Notes: generated from the sequence alone by a model not told the origin. 64,000 nt of DNA from Candidula unifasciata (GCA_905116865.2 CAJHNH020004535.1:1-64000); one strand, 5' to 3'. Positions 51,401 through 55,835 are shown, numbered from the stretch's first letter. Numbers and translations are program-made.

Positions 51401-54345
51401 TTTTTGAATCCCGATGGGAATATGAACCTGTAACCACCTGACCAGCACTCCACTGTAGTACAACAGTTGCCATTAGCCCATTCTGGTGACAAGGGAAGTG
51501 ACTGTTTGGATCCTAACTGATGCCATATAATTCACGCACAGTGCTGAGGTTACTTGTGTGCCATCAACAGGAGACTGAAGCACCCCAACTGAACACATAC
51601 CTTCCTCAAACAAAGTCATTTCCCCTTCTCCTGTAGACCCATATGACCTACCCATCATTGCCATCAACAGGAGACTGAAGCACCCCAACTGAACATAAGG
51701 TTGTTGCGTATCCTTTACAGGACGTTGCAGAACCAACCCTAACAGCCACTGGCTGTTGTGTGGTTTCTCTAGGCAAATTTACGTCCAGTAGTTTGCCATT
51801 GCTTTCTGGACGGTCGGCTTTCTTGATACCACTGTCGAAACCAACGCAAGGCGCATTGCCCGCAGCTGGAATCGAACCCGGCATTACGAAGCGAAGTGTT
51901 CGCATCGACTTAGCCACAGAGCCGACCCAACTGAACATAGACCTTCCTAAAACAAAGTCATTTCCCCTTCTCCTGCAGATCCCATGACCTACCCGTCTCT
52001 TGAATTCTCTTTTTCAAAAACATAACCTGCCTACACTTGACTACAGGTATACTATGGTTGGAACTGAGTTTCTGGGACTTGTATCTATTGTATTCTCATA
52101 CTTGCACCAGCTTTATTATTTCCTGACATGTCCTTTTACTTGAATGCGAAATTATTATTTTTATATAAGTGCTTGCCCATACAACAAAACAAACACAAAG
52201 CACAACTGCTACAAAGAAGGTGTAACATTCTGCCAAGATATCTCATTTTTCACACAAACATTTACAAAAAGATCCAGGGTCATACTAACAAGGGCACCGG
52301 TGATCACAACATAACTTATGACATTATATGCTGTTCACTGACTAATCCAAAGAGAAAAGAATAATTTATAATCATAAATTTGTTACCACGGTTTTGAATG
52401 TGTTTTCTTTCATTGTATATGACAGTTTAAAAGAAAAAACTATAAAGGCCCCCCTGTGGATCTGCAGGCAAAGGTCTAGCTGCTACACCACAGCGGCTCG
52501 CTCTGTTCTGGTTGTTGATCTGTTCGAGTTTTGCGCACACAACCTTTTTAACAGATCTGGCTTATTTGTATGCAAACTGTTGGCTCCTCACCTCTTAGAC
52601 AGATGCACTCCAACCCAACTTTGCAGCAAACACCCTTCATTCAACACCTCTTTTGCCAAGCTTGTTAGAAGTGCAGTGGGTTTACCACCCCCCCCCCACC
52701 TCCCACCCCCCCCCCCCCACCGCGGGGCCCTGGAACCCATATGGGGATGCTAGCTGATGCTAGCTGCATTAAATGATAAATTCTGTGATGCAGACTCAGT
52801 GAAATATATTATTTTCTAACAATGACACACAAACTACTGTGTCCCCTTTATCCATTCCTAGATAACCTATCATATCAAATATGTAAAGTGTTTGGTATAC
52901 AATACCACTGTAATATGTATTCTAAGATAACATCTGACATCCTGAAGGTCACCATACGACCAATGGATAATTGGCATTTTTTTTTTAAACAGGTCTTTAC
53001 TTATTATTTAATATTTTTAGATAACAGAAGTGCAGGATATTTCCATCAACTCTGAAATTTATAAACACAAAAAAAAAAAACATATTTAATATAACACTTC
53101 AACAATAAGATAAAAATCTACCAATCATCACTAGAAGTAACCTCTCGTCGACAAATGTTTCGGCCCACGAGCTCCTAGACATTTTCAGAGTGGGCCCACC
53201 TGAGTTCATGAATCTCAGGGTTGGTTTCCCCTGCCGCACGAAATACAGGATGTTATTCGGATAGGAACAAGACGAATTGGTGATTTTGCAGAAGGTACTG
53301 TGAGATAAGAAATCGTAGCTGTAGCATAATTAAAGCAGTCTGCATACCTGAACGACCAAGCGGCAAGCTTACGATTGGTTTACCAACAAATTTAAATGAC
53401 AACAGATTTACGAAATAACAAGTTTATTCTTCCACCTACTTGCTCCTTCTCTTGATTTAAATCCTTTCCTGATGTCACATTTGGTTTCTGTTGTTTGTTG
53501 TGAACATCTTGCCGCCTGAGCCTCAGATCTTTATGGCTCGAGATAGCCCTTGCACTTCCAAAAAGGGAGGTTAGATGTGATATGGCTGCTGCAGCCTAAA
53601 AAGCAATAAGAACACACAGAGAATGGTAACAGTTATATAAATCTGAGGAAACAGAGGCACCTAAATCCCTCCACACATAAACAAGTAAAAGCTTAATATA
53701 CCAGCCAGGGATTGGGAGGGGGGGGGGGGGGGTCACTATCCTTCAATCATAATTTAAATGCCAACTTTCTTCTTCTGTAAACTCCGGCAAAAAGTGCTGG
53801 TTGTTCGTCCACTTATGGATTGTGGTGCTGTTCCAGAACTAGATTTTTGTGTACACTTGTGGTACACAGATCTGGCTTATCTGAATGCAGATGGTTGGTT
53901 CCTAGCCTCTCAGTCACATGCACTTCAACCTCAAAGTAAACATTCCTAATTAGCCGCCTTGTACAACATGTCTGTTAGGGGGAAAATATGTCTATTCTTT
54001 TTCCTCCCAAAATAGGGCACTGGAACCACATGGGGACAATTCCAACCCGATTGTTGTTCTTTCAATAAAAGCAAGTCAGATATTTGTAAAACTACTAAAA
54101 TCTAGTAAATATAGTAAGTACAAATATGGCCACAGACATCCTAGAAATAGGCCTGGCGTCTTCGCTCGAAGTCGGAGTACATCTGCCCGTGAGGCAAGGA
54201 ACGGCAAAAGCCAGAAAAACGGTTGTACACGCAAAACTCAGGTCCAGGTAAAAGCCAATAGTCCAAGCGGATGATTAACCGGGACCTTCCGCCGGAATTC
54301 ACAGCCGGTCAACGAAGAAGAAGAAGTAAGTTCACATGTGTGCGA

Positions 54346-54398
<53 letters not shown>

Positions 54399-55835
54399 TG
54401 TGAATGCGCATGTGTGTGTATTAGACCAATTAAAATACAGTGATAATAAATCTATCTACAGTCTATCGCTTTTTGAACAAGGTTTTTTTTTTCCCCACAT
54501 TTATTTAAATTGTCAGCTAGACTGCTGTGCTTGAGTTGACAAAATTTATCCATCTCGTTCTTTATCTTCATCCCACTCAACAACAGAACTTCTTAGGTTA
54601 TATCAAGAGACGTTCAAAACAACTTTTTTCTCTTTATATATATTCAATGTATGTGCTGGTACCTGAGTAACAGTCTTATGTTAACGACTGTTCCAGCTTC
54701 ACAGTAAAGAAGTCACTTCATAACTGCTCAATTTATGTGCCAGTTTAAGAAAAATGTGTAATGACTATCTTTGATATTATCACCGTCCCAGCTGAAAACT
54801 AGTGAAATGAGTCCTGATAAAATGCAGTAGCTTGCACATGCTGTAAATCAAAAAGCAGTTGCCAGATGTGCTAAAATTCAGTCCACCACTAGAACCACAA
54901 TTTATTGTCGATGGAATCAAATTAAGAGTCAAGTCAATGACTACCAAATTCAATTTATTTTCTGCTGTAAATGAACAAGCAGTTGCCGGAGGTGCTAAGA
55001 ATAACAGTCCACAACTAGAATCACTATTCATTGTTAAGGGAAACAAAATTAGAGTCAAGGCAATAACTACCAGGTTCGGTTTACCTACTTATTCTCCTCT
55101 GTAAATCAAAAAGCAGTTGCCAAAGTGCCAACACTAACAGCCCACCACTAGAACCACAATTCATTGTTGAAGGAAGCATCAAAGAGTCAAGGCAATGCTC
55201 ACCAGCTACAGTTTATCTATCTATTTTCCACTGTTAACAAGAGTACAAGAGAAGACGAACTTAAAATCTCGTGCAATAAAGTTATTCTGGCTACAACTTG
55301 GTTCAACTTATTTTGCTATAACAGAAAATACTTGTGAAAAATTTCAGAAGCATAATAATACAAATAATAATTACGTTTACTGGTTTGAAGAAATGTCAAT
55401 TCCAAAGGACACCGTCAGTATAAATGACCCTCTGCAATAGTCTATGACAATGGAGAATATTCTCTCATTCTTCCATTAAAACCATACACTAAAACTATGT
55501 GGAACAATAAAACACATTTTGCAATAACTGATCACTATCAATCATCACTGATGATCTGATCCTGACTGATCATTATCTTCGGCTCAGCATGTCTACCTAA
55601 ACATAGCATTCGGGCCGAAGGACGTAACTAAACCCAAGCCTTGTTGATATTGTAAACAATATTAATTATAGTAATCAAGAAAGTCTTTATCTAGAAATCG
55701 TAGGTTTTATTTCAATTACTACAAGAATAAGAATATATATTTATATTATATGCGTCGCATAATTCACAAATTACGTTTTCAGTACACACTGACCTGAGGT
55801 TGACAAAATGACTGAGTGAACAGTACTGAGGCCAT
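18296..55835 (-). CDS. YME1L1: YME1L-type ATP-dependent zinc metalloprotease (i-AAA), 20 coding exons
   Basis: Member of the FtsH/YME1 family: an inner-mitochondrial-membrane hexameric protease with its catalytic part in the intermembrane space, which degrades membrane and intermembrane proteins (family knowledge). Exons on the minus strand, 5' to 3': 55794-55835, 53440-53595, 50651-50810, 48685-48798, 45799-45932, 43936-44108, 42702-42775, 40493-40575, 39255-39345, 37931-37990, 36678-36770, 35654-35786, 34718-34780, 33310-33422, 28255-28299, 27163-27273, 24246-24397, 22235-22435, 20371-20454, 18296-18442. All have GT-AG borders and matching phases; the sum is 2,229 bases, or 742 residues, close to the animal family's usual 715-775. 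Layout: basic N-terminal presequence region, single transmembrane helix at about 261-280, Walker A GPPGVGKT 348-355, pore loop FVG 381-383, Walker B IIFIDE 403-408, arginine fingers R463/R466, zinc site HEAGH 568-572, third ligand D646. It appears functional. Least certain are the exon 4 donor and the exon 3 acceptor. Confidence 0.93.
19811..20056 (-). mobile_element. GAA-tailed repeat family C, diverged copy
   Basis: On the plus strand it reads TTCTTCATCATCTGTGTTCA, then ACTCTGGCTTTGTGG, TGCACTCCGACTTAGAC, AATTAGTCGACTCTTAC and ACAGTGGGTCTGTTC, ending in ATGGGGTCCC. These blocks in this order recur at least ten times in the window. The element reads on the minus strand, so its tail (GAAGAA) is at the low-coordinate end. 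Confidence 0.6.
20148..20340. repeat. Tandem repeat of about 66 bp, three units
   Basis: The unit starts CCCATACAGTGACACA and contains AACACAACAAGTAAATATGG and CTGATTCAAATGTTTAAA. The array ends about 30 bases from the donor of YME1L exon 19. Confidence 0.85.
20371..20454 (-). CDS. YME1L1: YME1L exon 19
   Basis: Twenty-eight codons: [18 protein letters not shown] and [10 protein letters not shown]. Corresponds to the segment after GMSDK in the protease domain, with the conserved E-x-x-I-R stretch. Phase 0 at both ends; donor CTTCAG|GTCAG. Confidence 0.92.
20868..21000 (+). mobile_element. tRNA-derived SINE fragment
   Basis: TCTGCAGTGGCGCAATAGCT, AGTTACCTGCCAGCAC and GGGTTTAAATCTGCAC resemble a tRNA head with A-box- and B-box-like parts, followed by GGCTCCAAGGTCAACCCAGC, similar to the body of family B. 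The end is degraded. Confidence 0.45.
21182..22080. repeat. 38-bp minisatellite, about 23 units
   Basis: Consensus CACACTGTTGGTCACCCACA then AGAGCACTGTACAAAGTA. Since 38 is not a multiple of three, three units cycle through all frames. This explains long open frames up to 185 codons on either strand, which are not genes. It lies in YME1L intron 18, about 155 bases from exon 18. Confidence 0.95.
22235..22435 (-). CDS. YME1L1: YME1L exon 18, protease core with third zinc ligand
   Basis: Sixty-seven codons, phase 0 both ends. It reads [67 protein letters not shown]. The MGGR-AEEL-YG and [11 protein letters not shown] motifs are diagnostic of FtsH-type peptidases; the Asp of SNDL is the third zinc ligand. 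Acceptor TCCTTCAG|ACT, donor GATAAG|GTCAGT. Confidence 0.95.
23120..23290 (-). mobile_element. GAA-tailed repeat family C, partial
   Basis: The plus strand shows CTTCTTCTTCTTAGCATTCA, CTGGCTGTAAACTGTGGC and AGTCCTGGTTGTTTGTCCAC. A detached piece of the other end, CAGTGGGTCCATTC and ATGGGGTCCCAGAACCC, is at 23560-23605, so the copy may be split by an insertion. Confidence 0.6.
23640..23935. repeat. Tandem repeat of about 45-60 bp, six units
   Basis: Units carry GTTGACAATCATGGCACATG and GACACACACAGACTAGTTGG. It lies in YME1L intron 17. Confidence 0.85.
23960..24200. repeat. Tandem repeat of about 36 bp, seven units
   Basis: Units carry GTTCACAATCATGACACACA and AACACAGCAGTTGTGT. It ends about 45 bases from the donor of YME1L exon 17. 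Confidence 0.85.
24246..24397 (-). CDS. YME1L1: YME1L exon 17, HEAGH zinc site
   Basis: Reads [20 protein letters not shown] then [20 protein letters not shown] and [15 protein letters not shown] at protein positions 568-572 is the HExxH zinc-binding and catalytic motif of M41 peptidases; ATIxPRG-like [11 protein letters not shown] follows, as in the family. Acceptor TGTGGGCAG|GT (phase 1), donor GGTCAT|GTACGT (phase 0). Confidence 0.96.
24433..24490. repeat. AT microsatellite
   Basis: Runs of ATATATATAT broken by GTATCTTGTG, next to a T run at 24480-24490. Simple sequence. Confidence 0.8.
24608..24831 (+). mobile_element. Unclassified SINE-like element
   Basis: It has AATTTTTTGCCCAGGCCGCG, TTTTACGTGCGCAACAATGC, ACACGGGCGTCTGATC and TGGGGTTGAACCCCGGGCC followed by TTCAGCACTCAAGGCAG. 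TGGGGTTGAACCCC resembles an inverted B-box/T-loop. It separates the first copy of the 59-bp repeat from the rest. Only one copy is seen here. Confidence 0.4.
25119..25408 (-). mobile_element. GAA-tailed repeat family C, near complete
   Basis: The plus strand starts TTTTTCTTCTTCGTGTTCAC and contains CAGCTGTAAACTCTGGCGG, TTCTGGTTGTTCGTCC, CCAGAACCTGAGTGCTGCG, CAGATCTCATTCTC, ATGCACTCCGACTTCAAAGG, AATTAGTCGACTCTTACGAC and GGCAGTGGGTCTATTCTTG, ending CCCACACGAGGG. It serves as the reference copy. No coding capacity is evident; with its GAA end it looks like a short element moved by an RTE-type LINE. Confidence 0.7.
25440..26460 (+). mobile_element. RTE-like LINE fragment, split by a SINE
   Basis: The plus frame has [18 protein letters not shown], matching the FADD box of the RTE copies ([15 protein letters not shown]). 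Downstream are traces of EIRYRGS and AGKLEDEI, comparable to EFKYLGT and DGKLDKEI. After the SINE (25899-26130) come NGFGQV and [17 protein letters not shown]. It is dead and lies opposite to the gene strand in YME1L intron 16. Confidence 0.65.
25899..26130 (-). mobile_element. tRNA-derived SINE family A
   Basis: Minus orientation: the head GTCGGCTCTGTGGCTAAGTC (A-box region) is at the high-coordinate end. The core GCCGACCGTCCAGAAAGC and the tail GTCCTGTAAAGGATACGCAA follow. It is flanked by an imperfect 11-bp duplication, TACAGAATAAG (25888-25898) and TACTGAATAAG (26131-26141). It is inserted in an RTE-like fragment. Confidence 0.85.
27163..27273 (-). CDS. YME1L1: YME1L exon 16
   Basis: Encodes [38 protein letters not shown], with the family's GAELENL-NQAAL-A and F--DKILMG motifs at the end of the AAA+ lid before the peptidase. 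Phases 1 and 1; acceptor TCTGGCAG|GT, donor GATGG|GTATGA. Confidence 0.95.
27955..28122 (-). mobile_element. GAA-tailed repeat family C, partial
   Basis: The plus strand has TCTGGCCTCTCTGTATACAA, ACTGTTGGTTCCTCGTCTC, GATGCACTCTGACTTCAAAG, TTAGTCGACTTTTATGACA and ATGGGGTCCC-like GTGGGGTCCCGGAACCC. The tail side is missing. Confidence 0.65.
28255..28299 (-). CDS. YME1L1: YME1L exon 15 (45-base exon)
   Basis: Encodes [16 protein letters not shown], where the first Asp and last Gly codons are completed by neighbouring exons. [16 protein letters not shown] across the junction with exon 16 is a hallmark of FtsH-type AAA+ modules. Acceptor TTGTGTCCACAG|AT, donor TTTTCAG|GTACGT. Confidence 0.94.
28510..31417 (-). 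mobile_element. RTE-type LINE, near full length
   Basis: About 2.9 kb within YME1L intron 14, on the gene's strand. It is flanked by GAACGTTC/GAATGTTC-type duplications (GAAGAACGTTC at 28499-28509, GAAGAATGTTC at 31418-31428). It ends in (GAA)n. The 5' side encodes an endonuclease start ([18 protein letters not shown], then [15 protein letters not shown] in a shifted frame). The reverse transcriptase follows at 30201-29503 and 29490-28882, and the C-terminus at 28870-28538. Several frameshifts and stops make it dead. Confidence 0.9.
28538..31400 (-). pseudogene. RTE LINE polyprotein (endonuclease + reverse transcriptase), frame-broken
   Basis: Blocks in order on the minus strand: endonuclease 31400-31090 ([33 protein letters not shown]); 30846-30421 ([12 protein letters not shown] and [10 protein letters not shown], matching the SQID-x-I and SDH-like ends of the endonuclease); RT linker and fingers 30201-29503 ([33 protein letters not shown]); palm 29490-28882 ([20 protein letters not shown]); C-terminus 28870-28538 ([10 protein letters not shown]). 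Each block change is a frameshift or stop. It resembles the copy at 851-2410 almost codon for codon where both exist. Confidence 0.85.
31720..31812 (-). mobile_element. GAA-tailed repeat family C, tail-end fragment
   Basis: TATTCTTCTTCCTTGTATTC, ACCAGCTCTAAATTCTGGC and TCATCCACATCTGGAC match the tail half of family C. It is truncated where a second tail-end fragment begins. Confidence 0.55.
31813..31895 (-). mobile_element. GAA-tailed repeat family C, second adjoining fragment
   Basis: CTTCTTCTTCTTCTTTGTTC, ACCGGCTGTAAGCGCCGGC and AGTCCTGGTTGTTCGTTC repeat the same part of the family directly after the previous fragment, so two copies lie head to tail. Confidence 0.6.
31910..33292. repeat. 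79-bp minisatellite, about 17 units
   Basis: The unit contains GGGGAATACAACCAATTAGC, TATGTAAAAGTCTGTCTATA, CAGACTTGGCACAGTTTGCC and AGAGGGCCTACACTCTAG. In the first half the variants run in a three-unit cycle of 237 bases (TTTACACCCTAGC, CCTACACTCTAGT, CCCACAATCTAGC) repeated about three times. AGTCTGT-CTAT-ACAGACT in each unit can form a hairpin. The array ends about 18 bases from the exon 14 donor. Confidence 0.95.
33310..33422 (-). CDS. YME1L1: YME1L exon 14, arginine fingers
   Basis: Encodes [37 protein letters not shown] and one base of the next codon. RRPGRFD is the second region of homology of AAA+ ATPases, whose two arginines contact the neighbouring subunit's nucleotide. Acceptor TGCCTTCCAG|A, donor GATCCTG|GTAAGT. 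Confidence 0.96.
33587..33786. repeat. 24-bp minisatellite, about eight units
   Basis: The unit is CTTGCCATCTCCAACAGCAT plus GTAT. Because 24 is a multiple of three, every frame shows an eight-residue repeat; none looks like a gene. It lies about 165 bases upstream of the exon 14 acceptor, in intron 13. Confidence 0.95.
34664..34678. repeat. Poly-G run
   Basis: About 15 consecutive G in YME1L intron 13, 40 bases from exon 13; C-rich on the gene strand. Confidence 0.85.
34718..34780 (-). CDS. YME1L1: YME1L exon 13, sensor 1 region
   Basis: Encodes (G)[20 protein letters not shown] and two bases of Lys. GATN is the sensor 1 Asn motif of the AAA+ core. Acceptor TTTGTTGCAG|G, donor GACAA|GTATGT, phases 2 and 2. 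Confidence 0.95.
35654..35786 (-). CDS. YME1L1: YME1L exon 12, Walker B
   Basis: Encodes [39 protein letters not shown] and NEMDG. IIFIDE (403-408) is Walker B; the next residue is Phe where most relatives have Ile or Leu. [17 protein letters not shown] matches the family. Acceptor TTGCCAACAG|CT, donor GATGG|GTAAGT. Confidence 0.96.
36105..36285. repeat. Tandem duplication of about 83 bp
   Basis: TTTTGAATCACAAACTCATA, GGTAATTTCAAAAGATG and CATTCAGTGACAGCATCA occur twice in a row with a few differences. Confidence 0.8.
36355..36520 (+). mobile_element. SINE family A, 5'-truncated diverged copy
   Basis: TTACGTTGGTTTCAACACTG, AAAGCCGACCATCCAGAAAG, GGCAAACTACTG and GGTTCTGCAACATCCTGG-AAAGGATAC match the body and tail of family A. 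The tRNA-like head is missing. Confidence 0.75.
36678..36770 (-). CDS. YME1L1: YME1L exon 11, pore loop
   Basis: Encodes [31 protein letters not shown] and one base of Ser. [11 protein letters not shown] includes the pore-loop FVG (381-383) that grips substrate in the family. Acceptor GTTCTCTAG|GT, donor TGTTTT|GTAAGT. Confidence 0.96.
37031..37057. repeat. Poly-C run of 27
   Basis: An uninterrupted C run in YME1L intron 10, which is a G27 run on the transcribed strand's RNA. Its length may be imprecise in the assembly. Confidence 0.85.
37931..37990 (-). CDS. YME1L1: YME1L exon 10, Walker A
   Basis: Encodes [20 protein letters not shown] and one base of Gly. GPPGVGKT (348-355) is the P-loop, with Val where FtsH relatives normally have Thr (GPPGTGKT). 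Acceptor TTACTTCACAG|GT, donor GTTGCTG|GTGAGT. Confidence 0.96.
38209..38440 (+). mobile_element. tRNA-derived SINE family A, reference copy
   Basis: The head CGGCTCTGTGGCTAAGTCGA carries an A-box-like segment and GGTTCGATCCCAGC is a near-perfect B box (GGTTCGANNCC). The core GCCGACCGTCCAGAAAGCAA and the tail GTCCTGTAAAGGATACGCAA follow. A perfect 15-bp target duplication ACAGGATGCCACAGT flanks it (38194-38208, 38441-38455). It lies in YME1L intron 9. Confidence 0.93.
38760..38940. repeat. Degenerate short repeat
   Basis: Irregular copies of GGGTGACCAAAGTAGGAG of about 15-25 bases. Too diverged to count units. Confidence 0.6.
39255..39345 (-). CDS. YME1L1: YME1L exon 9
   Basis: Encodes [30 protein letters not shown] and one base of Gly. 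[20 protein letters not shown] is the standard run into Walker A. Acceptor CTTGTTGCAG|GCA, donor CCTAAAG|GTAGAA. Confidence 0.96.
39430..39850 (-). mobile_element. LINE RNase H-domain fragment with foldback
   Basis: The minus frame reads [20 protein letters not shown] and [13 protein letters not shown] (RNase H start, Y-D-G), then in shifted frame [19 protein letters not shown] (compare [14 protein letters not shown] at 16380). An 87-bp inverted copy of this last piece is present (39481-39567 against 39577-39663). Confidence 0.7.
39985..40190 (+). mobile_element. LINE tail fragment, degraded
   Basis: TTGAAGGCCTATGCTCCATT and GAACTGCATGCAATGGCAC resemble the end of the fragment at 6885-7163 (TTGAGGGCCTATGCTCCATT, GAGCTCCATGCAATGGCG), in rearranged order. 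Confidence 0.5.
40493..40575 (-). CDS. YME1L1: YME1L exon 8
   Basis: Encodes [18 protein letters not shown] and [16 protein letters not shown] is the conserved lead-in to the AAA+ domain. Acceptor GTCTTACAG|GA (phase 1), donor AAAGGG|GTGAGA (phase 0). The non-canonical GGG|G border is the only in-phase option. Confidence 0.92.
41400..41960 (+). mobile_element. LINE RNase H C-terminal fragment
   Basis: The plus strand encodes [19 protein letters not shown] (compare GNAGVLGNEQADRLAG at 5720-5765) after WQSGMAKIS in a neighbouring frame, then [16 protein letters not shown]. It has several frameshifts. It lies in YME1L intron 7. Confidence 0.6.
42052..42600 (-). mobile_element. RTE-like LINE C-terminal fragment, old
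   Basis: The minus frame has [18 protein letters not shown], parallel to [18 protein letters not shown] of the RTE copy, then [13 protein letters not shown] (compare [14 protein letters not shown]) and a CTTCTTCTT-type end near 42055. It is heavily diverged. Confidence 0.7.
42702..42775 (-). CDS. YME1L1: YME1L exon 7, transmembrane segment
   Basis: Encodes (R)[18 protein letters not shown] then NISIKP and one base of Gly. The stretch [15 protein letters not shown] is a clear membrane helix, at the position where YME1L has its single transmembrane segment. It was identified because exon 6 ends in phase 2 and exon 8 starts in phase 1, so a linking exon was required. Acceptor TTTACTTTCAG|A, donor AGCCTG|GTGAGT. 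Confidence 0.9.
43190..43935. repeat. 53-bp minisatellite copying the exon 6 splice donor, about 14 units
   Basis: The unit (plus strand) is TATGAATAATTATGAAACAA, GAGATTCAGTACAGACATGT, GTCACAACTGACC. It begins at the exon 6 border: the last unit supplies the native donor. On the gene strand each unit reads TTATTCATAG|GTCAGTTGTG. Small variants (GACACAAG, GAAACAAG) occur between units. Confidence 0.95.
43936..44108 (-). CDS. YME1L1: YME1L exon 6
   Basis: Encodes [57 protein letters not shown] and two bases of Arg. KVAFAEGY-A is the conserved helix before the membrane segment in YME1L proteins. Acceptor GGAAACACAG|GCC, donor CTGAG|GTCAGT. Confidence 0.94.
44255..44965 (-). mobile_element. RTE LINE 3' fragment, split by a SINE
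   Basis: Parallel to 855-1400 of the first RTE copy: CTCTGGGTGTCCAGGAGGAT, CTCTCTAAGTGGG, ATCTTACTCCTAATCTTATC, CACTCCTGCAGCC and CTTCCATGGTTACTA. It is interrupted at 44629-44859 by a SINE and probably resumes with GATGTTAATTTCTTCATC (compare AATGTCAATTTCTTTATCC). Confidence 0.75.
44629..44859 (-). mobile_element. tRNA-derived SINE family A, diverged
   Basis: ACAGTTGCGTATCCTTTACA, GGACGTTGCAGAACCAACC and CTTAAGCCACAGACACCGA mark the tail and head in minus orientation. It is flanked by CAGTGGTGATCTAG (44615-44628) and CAGTGGTGTTCTAG (44860-44873). It is inserted into an RTE fragment. Confidence 0.85.
45293..45560 (-). mobile_element. GAA-tailed repeat family C
   Basis: The plus strand starts TTTCTTCTTCTTCCTGGCG and has TTCCTGGTTGTTCATCCAC, TCTGGACTTTGG, CCAGAACTTGAGTTTC, TAGGCAGACTGTTGG and ACAGTGGGTCTATTC, ending CCCAGAACCCACACTGGG. 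Confidence 0.7.
45605..45782. repeat. Degenerate ATACTAAGACA-type repeats
   Basis: Loose repeats of AACAATGATACTAAGACA and AACAATCATATAAAGACA, units about 25-38 bases, up to the exon 5 donor (45798). Confidence 0.6.
45799..45932 (-). CDS. YME1L1: YME1L exon 5
   Basis: Encodes [39 protein letters not shown] and RSNKN. RGFKT followed by basic residues is typical of YME1L between the presequence and the membrane segment. Acceptor TTCTGTGGCAG|AT (phase 1), donor AAGAAT|GTAATG (phase 0). Confidence 0.88.
45969..46495. repeat. 19-bp minisatellite, about 27 units
   Basis: The unit is TTATACCACTGCACTTTTA, with variants having TTTATTTATAC. It starts about 36 bases from the exon 5 acceptor, in YME1L intron 4. 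Confidence 0.9.
46858..46887. repeat. TG microsatellite with poly-G
   Basis: (TG)n followed by eight G; preceded by GTGCATATGTG-rich sequence from 46815. No gene is seen in 46500-47070. Confidence 0.85.
47077..47312 (+). mobile_element. GAA-tailed repeat family C, plus orientation, tail lost
   Basis: CAGAGTGCATCTGCTTAAGA, GGTGAGGAACCAACAGCATA, AACGGATATGCACGCAAAAC and CCAGAAGTGGATGAACAATC are the reverse complement of the family C blocks. Confidence 0.65.
47480..48235. repeat. 33-bp minisatellite, about 22 units
   Basis: The unit is GACACTTTGTGCTGAGCATT then TGCACCTTATTTA, with a variant having TTATTAA. As 33 is a multiple of three, 11-residue repeat frames of nearly 200 codons are open on both strands; they carry no gene signal. 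It lies in YME1L intron 4. Confidence 0.95.
48685..48798 (-). CDS. YME1L1: YME1L exon 4 (donor provisional)
   Basis: Encodes (G)[37 protein letters not shown] and one base. The acceptor TTGTTTCAG|GA fits the phase of exon 3. The frame stays open for another 60 codons, so the donor is chosen by phase: CACACA|GTCAGT at 48684 is the in-phase GT with the best donor match and gives a junction length like that of relatives (FFENK to RGFKT). Confidence 0.7.
49976..50150. mobile_element. Pogo/Tigger-like MITE
   Basis: The left end CAGCCGGGTCTACTCAAGTC and the inverted right end TAGTCGAGTCTGGATAAGT pair approximately, with GTCGAATTTCGGTTAAGTCG inside, a style common to pogo-group short elements. A TA dinucleotide lies at each side. 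It is short and non-coding. Confidence 0.45.
50651..50810 (-). CDS. YME1L1: YME1L exon 3
   Basis: Encodes [53 protein letters not shown] and one base of Gly. GLS---(10)-L and HTSA--FFENK resemble the N-terminal region of animal YME1L. Donor AAAATAG|GTTTGT. The acceptor ATTCATCAG|TGT gives phase 0 to match exon 2; a second AG 16 bases inside is out of phase. Confidence 0.82.
51290..51475 (-). mobile_element. tRNA-derived SINE, degraded (family B-like)
   Basis: On the minus strand: GTACTACAGTGGAGTGCTGG, CAGGTGGTTACAGGTTCATA (B-box-like) and AGGTGGAGCCACCTTTAAAT, then CATTGGTCTATAAAAAC. The order and spacing recall 9795-10035. Confidence 0.4.
51545..51697. repeat. Tandem duplication of about 100 bp
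   Basis: GCCATCAACAGGAGACTGAA, GCACCCCAACTGAACA and TTCCTCAAACAAAGTCATTT occur at 51560-51625 and again at 51660-51697 plus 51926-51975, where a SINE interrupts the second copy. Confidence 0.75.
51698..51925 (-). mobile_element. tRNA-derived SINE family A
   Basis: Minus orientation with head GTCGGCTCTGTGGCTAAGTC, core GCCGACCGTCCAGAAAGC and tail GTCCTGTAAAGGATACGCAA. A perfect 14-bp duplication CCCAACTGAACATA flanks it (51684-51697, 51926-51939), so it is recent. Confidence 0.93.
52492..52746 (-). mobile_element. GAA-tailed repeat family C, tail lost
   Basis: TTCTGGTTGTTGATCTGTTC, AGATCTGGCTTATTTGTATG, AAACTGTTGGCTCC, AGATGCACTCCAACC and GTGCAGTGGGTTTACC, ending CCTGGAACCCATATGGGG. Long C runs at 52687-52725 lie inside. 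Confidence 0.6.
53440..53595 (-). CDS. YME1L1: YME1L exon 2
   Basis: Fifty-two codons, phase 0 both ends: [52 protein letters not shown]. Rich in Arg/Lys and without acidic residues in its first part, as expected for a mitochondrial presequence. Acceptor CTTTTTAG|GCT, donor GAGCAA|GTAGGT. Confidence 0.85.
53716..53732. repeat. Poly-G run
   Basis: About 15 G in YME1L intron 1, 120 bases upstream of exon 2 on the gene strand. Confidence 0.8.
53765..54036 (-). mobile_element. GAA-tailed repeat family C
   Basis: TTTCTTCTTCTGTAAACTCC, GGTTGTTCGTCCACTTATGG, CAGATCTGGCTTATCTGAAT, GCAGATGGTTGGTTCC and ATGTCTGTTAGGG, ending TGGAACCACATGGGG. A typical order with moderate divergence. Confidence 0.65.
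54155..54327 (+). mobile_element. GAA-tailed repeat family C, plus orientation
   Basis: TCGAAGTCGGAGTACATCTG, GTGAGGCAAGGAACGG, GTACACGCAAAACTCAGG and CTTCCGCCGGAATTCACAGC, then GGTCAACGAAGAAGAAGAAG. The GAA tail is intact at 54312-54327. Confidence 0.7.
54350..54396. repeat. AG microsatellite
   Basis: About 23 AG dinucleotides followed by TG repeats. Confidence 0.95.
54838..55235. repeat. Tandem repeat of about 125 bp, three units
   Basis: GTAAATCAAAAAGCAGTTGC, CAGTCCACCACTAGAACC, AATTTATTGTCGATGG and AGAGTCAAGTCAATGACTAC recur three times with divergence, in YME1L intron 1. Confidence 0.85.
55794..55835 (-). CDS. YME1L1: YME1L exon 1, start codon
   Basis: ATG then [14 protein letters not shown], 14 codons, joined in phase 0 to exon 2. 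Donor CCTCAG|GTCAGT. Start chosen because it is the first Met in frame upstream of a good donor and gives a presequence-like N-terminus (no acidic residue). An untranslated first exon further upstream cannot be excluded. Confidence 0.75.
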
